62,023 bases of DNA from UMGS1279 sp045536815 (GTDB taxonomy: Bacteria > Bacillota > Clostridia > Oscillospirales > Acutalibacteraceae), in the NCBI GenBank assembly GCA_045536815.1, contig JAZSOH010000023.1, positions 1 through 62,023 of the forward strand. The letters run 5' to 3'. The first letter of the stretch is position 1; every line of letters starts with the position of its first letter. A program made the translations under genes and the position numbers. This document shows positions 16,276-25,100 of this stretch, in pieces. The notes beneath the pieces are model-generated. The model did no database searches. It worked only from the letters and a program-made list of their open reading frames with translations, and had not been told where the DNA came from.

Positions 16276-17244
16276 CTAATCGAAAATATCAACCTTTTCT
16301 TCATTGTCACCATCGATAATGCCGTCGTCCATACCGAGTTTATGAAGTAAATCATAAGCCGCATTATAACCCATTTTCTTTTGGCGGTTGTTCATTGCGG
16401 CAACCTCTAAAATAACAGCAAGATTTCTACCGGGTTGAACAGGAACAGTAAGTGAAGGAACCTTAATGCCTAAAATTTCGGTTGTTTCATTTTCAAGACC
16501 CATTCTATCATAAACCTTATCTGCGTCCCAAGGCTCGAGATTAATTACCATATCAATTTTTTCGGTAAGCTTTACAGAACCTGCACCGAAAATACGGCTT
16601 GCATTTATAATACCTATGCCTCTAAGCTCGATAAAATGACGTATGTTTTCAGGCGATGAACCAACAAGCGATTTTGAGGAAACCTTGCGAAGTTCAACCG
16701 CATCGTCTGCAATAAGCCTATGGCCACGCTTTACAAGCTCAATAGCGGTTTCACTTTTACCAACACCGCTTTCACCTAAAATTAAAATGCCTTCACCATA
16801 AACCTCTACCAAAACACCGTGCCTTGTAATTCTTGGAGCAAGTTGAACATTTAAAAATGCAATTAGTGCAGCCAAAAATCCCGAAGTTGAATCATCCGTT
16901 CTAAGTAGCGGAACCTCATATTTTTCTGCAGCTTTCTTCATCTCATCAGGAATATTAAGCTTGCGGGAAACAATAACAAGGCTTGGCTTTTTAGAAAAGA
17001 ATTTATCTAAACATTTTTCCAGTTCATCTTTTGAAAGTTCTTCAAGATAACTATCTTCACTCTTGCCGATAATTTGAATTCTTTCACTGTCAAAAAATTC
17101 ATAGTATCCTGCAAGTTGAAGTCCCGGACGATTCACCTCAGAACTTGAAACCAAAATCTGTTCTGGGTTATCCGGAAGATAAACTGTTTCAAGGGAAAAA
17201 TCTTTAATAATTTTCGCAAGTGAAACTTTATAATCGCACTTCAT
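16276..17244 (-). CDS. hprK: HPr kinase/phosphorylase
   Basis: HprK phosphorylates Ser46 of HPr (and reverses it), the sensor step of carbon catabolite control in Firmicutes. The N-terminal domain is followed by HGVLVEVYGEGILILGESGVGKSE with the Walker A motif GESGVGKS, HRLIADDAVEL (catalytic region), the HprK signature ELRGIGIINASRIFG, and C-terminal PGRNLAVILEVAAMN. Length is normal (322). ATG 17244 (MKCDYKV) has the SD GGGAGTG; the TTG at 17259 lacks one. It is the first gene of the minus-strand run and divergent from ychF. Confidence 0.95.
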   Translation of the reverse strand: MKCDYKVSLAKIIKDFSLETVYLPDNPEQILVSSSEVNRPGLQLAGYYEFFDSERIQIIGKSEDSYLEELSKDELEKCLDKFFSKKPSLVIVSRKLNIPDEMKKAAEKYEVPLLRTDDSTSGFLAALIAFLNVQLAPRITRHGVLVEVYGEGILILGESGVGKSETAIELVKRGHRLIADDAVELRKVSSKSLVGSSPENIRHFIELRGIGIINASRIFGAGSVKLTEKIDMVINLEPWDADKVYDRMGLENETTEILGIKVPSLTVPVQPGRNLAVILEVAAMNNRQKKMGYNAAYDLLHKLGMDDGIIDGDNEEKVDIFD

Positions 17245-17292
17245 AGTACACACTCCCAAATATTATATATTAATATAAATATATCTAATAAT

Positions 17293-17321
17293 ATTATACA
17301 ACATACTATTTTACTTTTAAA
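17293..17321 (-). promoter_or_regulatory. possible promoter of the hprK run
   Basis: TATAAT (17298-17293 on the minus strand) with TTTAAA 17 bases upstream; about 50 bases before the hprK start. The -35 match is only four of six. Confidence 0.45.
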
Positions 17322-17360
17322 GGCTTTTTTTTAAATTATGTAAAATTTTTTAATAAAAAC

Positions 17361-17389
17361 TTGATATATCTTGCTAATGAATGTATAAT
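17361..17389 (+). promoter_or_regulatory. promoter for ychF
   Basis: TTGATA (17361-17366), 17-base spacer, TATAAT (17384-17389), 40 bases before the start codon. Confidence 0.75.
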
Positions 17390-17428
17390 TATATAAAAAT
17401 TACTATTCGCGCTTTGGAGGAACTTAGA

Positions 17429-18523
17429 ATGAAACTTGGTATTGTAGGTTTGCCTAATGTTGGTAAATCAACTTTATTTAATGCTATAACAAATGCGGGT
17501 GCCGCGTCGGCCAACTTCCCCTTTTGCACTATTGAGCCTAACGTTGGCGTTGTTGCCGTGCCCGATGAACGTCTTGACGAGCTTGCTAAAATGTACAACC
17601 CCAAAAAATACACCCCTGCCATAATTGAATTTGTTGACATTGCAGGTCTTGTTAAAGGTGCTTCTCACGGTGAGGGCCTTGGCAACAAATTTCTTTCTCA
17701 TATTAGAGAAGTTGATGCAGTAGTTCACGTTGTTCGTTGCTTTGAAAATGACGATATTATACATGTTGAAGGTTCGGTTGACCCTGCAAGAGATATTGAA
17801 ACCATAAATATAGAGCTTATTCTTTCCGATATGGAGATTGTTTCCCGCCGTCTTGATAAAAGCGCTAAAGCACTTAAGGGTGATAAATCTTTAGCGCCCG
17901 AGGTAGATTTTTTACGAAGACTTTTAAGCGAGCTTGAAAGTGGTAAAACAGCCCGTTCGGTTGAAAGAGACGAATCCGAAGATGAAATTTTAAATGATAT
18001 GCCCCTTCTTTCAAACAAACCTGTTATCTACGCTTGTAATATGAGCGAAAGCGATTTTGAAAACGGTATTGAAAATAACGAGCGTTTTAAAATAGTTAGA
18101 GAAATTGCAGCTAAAGAAGGCGCCGAAACTCTTCCAATTTGCGCTTCTTTGGAGGCAGAGATTTCCTCCCTTTCCCCTGAAGAAAAAGAGCTTTTCCTTG
18201 CAGATTTAGGTCTTGAAAAATCCGGTCTTGACAGACTCATAAAAACCTGTTACGACCTTTTAGGACTCATTTCTTTCCTAACCGCAGGTGAACCCGAGGT
18301 TAGAGCTTGGACAATAACAAAAGGTACAAAAGCACCGGGTGCTGCGGGTAAAATCCACTCAGATTTTGAGCGTGGTTTTATCAGAGCTGAGGTTGTTGCC
18401 TATACCGACTTAATCGAATGTGGTAGTCTTAACGCCGCAAAAGAAAAGGGTCTTGTTAGAAGCGAAGGTAAGGAATATGTTATGAAAGACGGCGATGTTG
18501 TTTTATTCCGCTTTAATGTTTAG
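17429..18523 (+). CDS. ychF: YchF/OLA1-family ribosome-associated ATPase
   Basis: YchF is a translation-associated P-loop NTPase (Obg superfamily) that hydrolyses ATP. Motifs: G1 GLPNVGKSTLFNA, G3 DIAGLVKGASHGEGLGNKFL, a coiled-coil insertion (about residues 125-195), then the C-terminal TGS-like domain with GEPEVRAWTITKGTKAPGAAGKIHSDFERGFIRAEVV. G4 is NMSE instead of NKxD, as usual in this subfamily, which explains ATP preference. Start ATG 17429 (MKLGIVGLPN) has GGAGG 8 bases upstream; the frame is open from 17381, but that would overlap the promoter. Length 364, normal. Confidence 0.96.
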   Translation: MKLGIVGLPNVGKSTLFNAITNAGAASANFPFCTIEPNVGVVAVPDERLDELAKMYNPKKYTPAIIEFVDIAGLVKGASHGEGLGNKFLSHIREVDAVVHVVRCFENDDIIHVEGSVDPARDIETINIELILSDMEIVSRRLDKSAKALKGDKSLAPEVDFLRRLLSELESGKTARSVERDESEDEILNDMPLLSNKPVIYACNMSESDFENGIENNERFKIVREIAAKEGAETLPICASLEAEISSLSPEEKELFLADLGLEKSGLDRLIKTCYDLLGLISFLTAGEPEVRAWTITKGTKAPGAAGKIHSDFERGFIRAEVVAYTDLIECGSLNAAKEKGLVRSEGKEYVMKDGDVVLFRFNV

Positions 18524-18532
18524 GCCTTTTAC

Positions 18533-18561
18533 TTGACTTTTTTTAATTTAATACATATAAT
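18533..18561 (+). promoter_or_regulatory. strong promoter for the HPr-like gene
   Basis: TTGACT (18533-18538), 17-base spacer, TATAAT (18556-18561). SD AAAGGAGAA lies 8 bases before ATG 18597. Confidence 0.8.
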
Positions 18562-18596
18562 ATTTATTAAATATAACTTATAAAGGAGAATTTACT

Positions 18597-18857
18597 ATGG
18601 CTCAAAAAATGACTTTGCATAATCTAGATTTGCCGGACTTCATAAAAACTCTCGACTGCTGCAAGGGCGACGTTTTTATGGAAACTACTGATGGCGATAT
18701 TTTAAATCTCAAATCAAAGCTTTGCCAGATAATTGGTATCGCAAATATTTTAAGGGGCGCCGAAATTTCTGAAGCAACAATTCGTTGTACTAATCCCGAT
18801 GATGAATCTTTACTCTTTAGATTTAATCTTTACAAAGAAATACCCGACAGCAAATAA
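18597..18857 (+). CDS. small HPr-like protein, function unknown
   Basis: An 86-residue cytoplasmic protein with no signal or membrane segment. The middle, DILNLKSKLCQIIGIANILRGAEI, aligns by eye with the HPr region around Ser46 (vNLKSimgvmsLgi..GaeI) and the flanking strands also fit an HPr fold (FIKTLDCCKGDVFMET before, EATIRC..DDESLLF after). The phosphorylatable His15 segment of HPr is absent, and the Ser in NLKSK lies where an HPr would be modified by HprK or just before. It may be an HPr-fold protein without PTS transfer function. It has its own strong promoter and terminator, so it is likely well expressed. The HPr likeness is my own pattern reading. Confidence 0.6.
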   Translation: MAQKMTLHNLDLPDFIKTLDCCKGDVFMETTDGDILNLKSKLCQIIGIANILRGAEISEATIRCTNPDDESLLFRFNLYKEIPDSK

Positions 18858-18865
18858 ATAGCTTT

Positions 18866-18896
18866 AACCCGCCAGCTAAATGTTGGCGGGTTTTTT
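18866..18896 (+). terminator. terminator after HPr-like gene
   Basis: AACCCGCCA (18866-18874) with TGGCGGGTT (18884-18892), followed by TTTT. Confidence 0.9.
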
Positions 18897-18977
18897 ATTG
18901 TTTACTTAAAACTCACACTAGTCATATTTTCCCTATTATAACAGTATAATTTATAAAGCATAAAAGGAGGAACTAGG

Positions 18978-19415
18978 GTGGCATTCAACGACCGAGAACT
19001 TTTAGCAAGACTTGTACAGTGTGAAGCGGGCGGTGAAGGTGAAAACGGAATGAAAGCGGTTGCAAATGTTGTTATGAACAGGGTTCATGTGCCGAATGGA
19101 GAATATAGCCGTCTTGGAGGAAATCTTAGAAATGTTATCTATCAGCCCGGGCAGTTCGACTGTGTTAGAGAAACTATAGGTGGCAAATATAATCCACAAA
19201 ACATCTATAATATGAACCCCCAAAACGAGCACTACAATATAGCCGACTGGGCGCTGGCAGGCAACAAGCTTTACGGACTGGGCACTGCGCTTTGGTATTT
19301 CAACCCATATAGTACTACTTGTAGGCAAAATTTCCCTTCAAGAGTAGGAACATTTGCTGTTAGAATCGGCGAACACTGTTTTTACAACCCAACCGAATAT
19401 TATGCCGACACTTAA
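18978..19415 (+). CDS. cwlJ: CwlJ-like spore cortex hydrolase
   Basis: A 145-residue protein made of the SleB/CwlJ catalytic domain (Hydrolase_2) alone: LLARLVQCEAGGEGENGMKAVANVVMNR with the catalytic Glu, then VIYQPGQFDCV, ALAGNKLYGLGTALWYFNP and IGEHCFYNP. There is no signal peptide and no peptidoglycan-binding domain, which matches CwlJ (about 142 residues) rather than SleB. CwlJ degrades cortex peptidoglycan during germination and is held in the coat. Start GTG 18978 with SD AAGGAGG 7 bases upstream. The next gene looks like gerQ, the coat protein CwlJ needs in Bacillus, in the same order. Upstream TCATATT and CAGTATAAT could be a sporulation-sigma promoter, not established. Confidence 0.87.
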   Translation: MAFNDRELLARLVQCEAGGEGENGMKAVANVVMNRVHVPNGEYSRLGGNLRNVIYQPGQFDCVRETIGGKYNPQNIYNMNPQNEHYNIADWALAGNKLYGLGTALWYFNPYSTTCRQNFPSRVGTFAVRIGEHCFYNPTEYYADT

Positions 19416-19447
19416 ATTTTCACAACTTGATATTAACGGAGGGCACT

Positions 19448-19738
19448 ATGAACAACAATAACAGTAATGGGCAAAATTCCGAAATCACCGTACCTTACGG
19501 TATGGGATTTGATGCTTACCAAGGCTCTATTCAGCAAATTTTAAAGGATAATATTGGTCAATATGTTGATGTTGAATTTTTAATTGGAAACAGTGCGCTA
19601 ACAACAAGAAGCGGTATTTTATATGCTGTTGGTGTAAGTTACATTGTTTTATACGATAGAAAAAACGATAGATATCTAATTTGCGACCTATACTCAATTA
19701 AGTTTGTTACAATCTACAACCCCGACAGAAGAAACTAA
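19448..19738 (+). CDS. gerQ: GerQ-like spore coat protein
   Basis: From ATG 19448 (SD CGGAGGG) the protein has an Asn/Ser/Gly-rich N-terminus and a C-terminal domain starting about residue 24: QGSIQQILKDNIGQYVDVEF, then RSGILYAVGVSYIVLYDRKNDRYLICDLYSIKFVTIYN. This resembles the GerQ (YwdL) core, with its SYIENILRLNKGK start and DHIIISDPQTGMRYLLPMVYLDYVTF end. GerQ is a coat protein that is cross-linked by transglutaminase in Bacillus and is needed to place CwlJ. The direct cwlJ-gerQ pairing strengthens the call. The frame extends back to 19427, without its own SD. Confidence 0.78.
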   Translation: MNNNNSNGQNSEITVPYGMGFDAYQGSIQQILKDNIGQYVDVEFLIGNSALTTRSGILYAVGVSYIVLYDRKNDRYLICDLYSIKFVTIYNPDRRN

Positions 19739-19742
19739 AAAA

Positions 19743-19773
19743 CACCCACCTAGTTCTTTTACTAGGTGGGTTT
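19743..19773. terminator. bidirectional terminator between gerQ and the giant surface protein gene
   Basis: CCCACCTAGT (19745-19754), loop TCTTTT, ACTAGGTGGG (19761-19770); TTT on the plus strand and GTGTTTTTT on the minus strand. Confidence 0.88.
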
Positions 19774-19777
19774 AATA

Positions 19778-22123
19778 TTACTGTTCTATAACATAGTCAT
19801 TTGTGTAACCATTTCCGCCGGTTCCAGCGCCTAGCCTAAGCTCAAACTTATGTCCGTTATTAACTGCATAAGTATGAGCCACAGAAAGATTTGCCACCTG
19901 CATAAGTACATCAGGGTTAGCATTATGGAAAAGCGAACCACCGAGCGTTACAATGGTTTCAGGGAAGTATACAACCTCTAATGCTGTATCACCTTGGAAG
20001 ACAGTGCTACCAAGTTTTATTAGCGAACTGTTTTCTTGATATTCAAATCTTATAAGTGATGTACAATAATAAAATGCATAGTTGTTTATAACTTCAACTG
20101 AGTTAGGAATTTCAAATGTTAAAACATTTCCACAATAGCCAAAACCGGCTTTACCAATTTCTGTTAAAATGCTTCCTGGCTCGAATTCAACTGTGTTAGC
20201 TTTGCATCTAAAGAAAGCGAACGAGCCAATTTTTGTAATTCCTTTGCCAATAGTCACAGTTTTAACGTTTAACTTTGCAAACGGTGAAACATTTGTGCCA
20301 CTAGAGGCATAATCATACATATCCCCATCACCAAAGACAATAAGAGAACCATCGGAATAGAATTCCCAGAATACATTTTCACCGCATTGACCCTCATCCA
20401 CAAGAGAGGACTCAAACCTTGTTTCATAGTTGAAACCGTTTTGAATTGCATAATCATGAGCATAAGACCCCTCTGCTACAAGTAAAACAACGTCAGGGTT
20501 TGCTCCATAAAGCAGGTCACTGCTAAGCTTAGGAACAGCCGCAGGAATATAAATGCTTGTGATTGAAGTATCGCCCATAAAAGCGCCACCGCCTATATAA
20601 TCGAGCTGACTTCTGATTTCAAATTCAAATTTTTGAAGCGAACTACAATAGTAGAAGGCGTATTTTTCAACCGTTTCAACTGATCCGGGCAATAGAACAT
20701 TTTCCAACTTAGAACAATAACCAAATGCACCCTTAGCAACTTCTTTAACCGAGCTTATTGTTTCGAATTCTACAGAAACAAAGTTCTTAGCAAAGAAAGC
20801 AAATTCGCCAATTCTGGTAATGTTTTTACCAATAAATACCTTGCTAAATTTAACCTTAACCCAAGGAGCTGTTGTAGCACCATTTATTGCTTGATAGTCA
20901 GGTATTTCGCCTTCGCCTAGAATTTTAAGCGTTCCATCCGTATAAAGTTCCCAATAAACCGTATCAGTTACAGTACCGCTATCTTTCACAATATATTCAG
21001 CACGAAGTTCAAAATTATAACTCCTTTGCTCAACATAAGTATGTGAATATGAGTACTCTGCAACATAGAAGAGAACTTCTGAATTAGCCTGATAGATAAA
21101 GTCCCCTCCTATTGCTGTAACAGTTGAAGGTATAAAAACAGACTCTAGTGAAGTATCACCACGGAAAACTGCATTGCCGAAGGTTTTAAGCTTTGAACCA
21201 TCTTCAAACTCAAGCTTTTTGAAGTTTGGAGAATATGAGAAAGCATACCCTAAAATAGAATTAACTGTTTTAGGTATTGTTGCTCCTTCGAGATTTGAAT
21301 TATATCCAAATGCCGACTTACCAATGCTTTCAAGAATGCTATCATCTTCAAATTCAATGGTTTTACTCAAAGAACGGTAGAATGCAAAATCGCCGATTTT
21401 TGTAATAGCTTTACCAATCTTAATTTTGTTCAAGGTATATGTAGACCAAGGTGCTACATTATCTCCCGAATTGGTAAAGTCAGGCATTTCACCATAACCT
21501 AATACTTCAATTGTTCCATCCTCATGAAGTTTCCAATATACAGAACCATTTAATTTACCGCTATCCAACAAACTTTCAGTACGAACAACTGTTGCAATAT
21601 TGTTCTTATCCGCATAGGTTTGGCCATACGAGCCCTCTAGTACGTTAAACTCAACGGTTTCACTTGCCTCATAAAGCAAGCTACCACCAATACTTGTTAC
21701 GCCAGAAGGAATATAAACTGTTTCAAGTGAGGTATCTGCTCTAAACACCGTAGAACCAATTGTTTTGAGGTTGCTTCCCCACTCAAAATCAACCGTCTTT
21801 AGAGATGAGCAATAATAGAACGCATAACTTATAATAGTTTCAACTGAAGCAGGAATAAGTATCTCAGTTAAGCTCGCATTATAACCGAATGCACCTTTAC
21901 CAATTTCTTTTAATTTGCTTCCGGGCTCAAAGTAAACCGATTTAGCACCTGAGCTAAAGAAAGCAAAATCACCAATTCTGGTAATATCTTTACCAATAAT
22001 AATCTTCTTAACCTGAGAATTCTTCCATGGCGCCATGGTATCGCCATAGGTTGTGTAATCTTCCATAGCACCGTTACCGCTAATTGTAAGGGTACCATCG
22101 GGAGCAAGATTCCAAAGAACCTT
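19778..22123 (-). repeat. four tandem ~195-residue LRR modules inside the giant gene
   Basis: Module starts in the protein at about residues 1265 (VLWNLAPDG), 1459 (VYWKLHEDG), 1653 (VYWELYTDG) and 1848 (VFWEFYSDG). Each then has APW or PFA, IGK.ITKIG.FAFF, an IGKGAFGY-like segment, YAFYYCSSL and a GGSLLY..AN-like end. Divergence between modules is much larger than in the Cys-rich units, so this duplication is older. Confidence 0.85.
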
Positions 22124-25100
22124 TGCCTTCAACTCGCCACATTCATTACAATCGTTATCATTTTCATCATCGTAAACGTGGTCGGCAGGTACACGTGTAG
22201 AGCCGCAAACATTACAGTCTGCATCGCAGTCGTTTTCGTAACTGTGCTCACCTGTTGCAGGAATAACTGTATTTTCGTTTTGTGTTGCGCCGCAAACTGT
22301 ACACTCTTCGTGTTTAGAACCATTTACCCCGCAAGTTTCGGCCTTGTCAACAACCCACTCAAAATCGTGAGTAATTTCTCTTATCTCACCACAAACGTTA
22401 CAAGAAGTATCGCAGGCGTTATCGTAAACGTGGTCAGAAGGTACACGTGTGGTACCGCAAACATTACAGTCAGCATCGCAGTTATTAGTGTAACTGTGCT
22501 CGCCAGTTGCGGGAATAACTGTATTTTCGTTTTGTGTTGCGCCGCAAACTGTACACTCTTCGTGTTTTGTGCCATTAGCACCGCAAGTTTCGGCTTTATC
22601 AACAACCCACTCAAAATCGTGAGTAATTTCTCTTACCTCACCACAAACGTTACAAGAAGCGTCGCAATCATTGTCGTAAACGTGGTCAGCAGGGACTCTA
22701 ATCGTACCACATCTATTACATTCGGCGTCGCAGGCGTTATCGTATGTATGCTCACCTGTTGCAGGGATAACAGTATTTTCGCTTCTTATCTCTCCGCACA
22801 GTGAACACTGCTCGTGCATTATGCCGTTTTCTCCGCAAGTAGCCGGCTTATCGGCAATCCACTTAAATTTGTGCGTTGCGTTTCTAACTTCGCCGCACAC
22901 ATTACAATTTTCATCACATACATTGTCATAAACGTGGTCAGAAGGAGTACGTGTAGCACCACAAACATTACAAGAAGCATCGCAAGCGTTGTCATAAATA
23001 TGGTCAGCGGGTGTACGTGTTGTGCCACAAAGATTACAGTTTGCATCACAGTCATTATCGTAAACGTGCCCAGAAGTAGTCCTTACCTCACCGCACACGT
23101 TACAAGATGTATCGCAAGCATTGTCATAAACATGGGCAGAAGGTACGCGTGTGGTACCGCAAACATTACAGTCTGCGTCACAGGCATTTTCATAAGAATG
23201 ACTTCCGCTAATAGCAATTACTGTATTTTGATTACGTGAAATATGACAGTAAATACATTCCTCGTGTTTAAGACCTGTAAAGCCGCAGTTTGCCGCCTTA
23301 TCAATTACCCAAGAGTAAGAGTGGCTAACTGCTGTTCTGGTCCAATCGCAATCATTACAAGTGCCGTCGCAGTCACCAAAATATCTATGTTCATATTTAC
23401 AGGTATTGAAGTGCCAAGTTGCATTAGTATAGGGAGATGTGCCCCAGTTACTTACGCCAATAGTAGCTTTTTGAGTTTCGTTGCCTACATACCAAATATC
23501 AGTCAACTTATTACAGTTAGAAAAATCAAAACGATAAACTGTTTTAAGAGTACTTGGTAAAGTCAAATTTTTTAAACTAGAACAGCCGTAGAAGGTATAA
23601 CCTAAAAATTGTTTAAAACCATTAGGAATTCTAATCTCAGTTAACGCCGAACAACCCCTAAATGCGCCTGCACCTATATAATTTACATCCCTTGGTGTCT
23701 TTATTGAGGCAAGCTTCGAGCAACCGTAAAATGCTTCGCCACCAATGAAAATAACGCTATCGGGCAGAGAAATAGAAGTAAGTGCTGTATAGTTAACGAA
23801 TGCCCTATAATAAACTACCTTCGTTTCGTTGTGAACAGTAAAGGTAGAACCGTTTTTAGCAGCAGCGCCCACTAAAATATTATAGGGATTTTTCTTGCTA
23901 CCAATATATGAACCGCTTGAATATGAATTGTATGTAAGACCTGAACAACTATCAAATGCCTTATCGCCAACATAAATAATAGAATCAGGTAAATAAAGCT
24001 TTGTTATTTTGCTACAGCTTGCAAAGGCACTATCGCCAATAGTTGTAACAGGATATCCACCAATATATTCAGGAATTTCTATGGTACCACTCGCAGAAGT
24101 ATCGCAGTCGGTAATTGTAACCTCTCCATCTGCTACAGTATATGTAATATATCTCACCGCGCCACAAACTGAACAAATTATATCGTCCGCCTCTTTATAG
24201 GTGTGAGACCCCGTAGCCGAAAGTGTTTTGTTACAAATACTACATACAGTATCACAGGTAACATAGTCTGCATGTGTAGTGCCAAAAGCACAAGTATTAT
24301 AGTTCCATGTAGCCGAAGTTATAGGGTCATTATTTTCACCAAATGTAATGATGGATTTATTAGTTTCAGTACCATAATACCAAACATTATTAAGCGAAGA
24401 ACAACCCGCGAAAGCGCCCTTACCTACTGTTACAAGTGAAGTAGGTAAAGATATATCAGTAAGAGCAGTATTGTTATTGAATGCATAGTTGCCAATAATT
24501 TTAACACCGTGAGGAACTACAACTTTTTTAATATTAGTTGCACCTGAGAATGCACCCGCAGCAATGATATTAACCTGACATCCGTGTATTTTAGAAGGAA
24601 TTCTAATTTCACCGGTGCTAGAAGGTGTTCCTCCGGTAATAGTAACATTGTCACCATCAAAGGAATAATTAAGGAAAGCCGCCTCACCACAAATTGAGCA
24701 GAAGATATCTGAGCCGCTGGTTACAGTATGGCTTGCACCTACAGTTCTAAACCAACCGCAAGTCTCACAAGTGGTATCGCAATCGCTTAAGTAGGTGTGG
24801 CTACCACTTAAACAAGTATTATATCTCCATTTACCATCAGCAGTCGTATTTTCTAAACCAATCTCAATAGACTCTGCGTTAGTTTTATCTCCGCTATACC
24901 AAACGTTTCTAAGGGCAGAGCAACCACTGAAGGCATAAGCGCCGATGTTTTTAACGCTTACAGGAATTGAAATATCCTTAAGGCCGGAGTTTGAAAAAGC
25001 ATAAGCACCTATACTTGTTACACCTGTAGGAATAACAAGACTTTGAAGATTAGAACAGTCTTCAAACAAAAATGCAGAAATATTCTTAAGCGAAGAAGGA

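Noticed and set aside
22135..23278. Repeats in the giant gene looked briefly like a repeat-spacer array
   Set aside because: They are in-frame protein repeats of 84-85 codons with partial identity, not short identical repeats with unique spacers, and no cas genes are present.
22178..23560. Long ORFs on the plus strand opposite the giant gene
   Set aside because: They are antisense shadows of the Cys-rich repeat frame, lacking SD sequences and rich in Cys/Thr/Val from reversed repeat codons.
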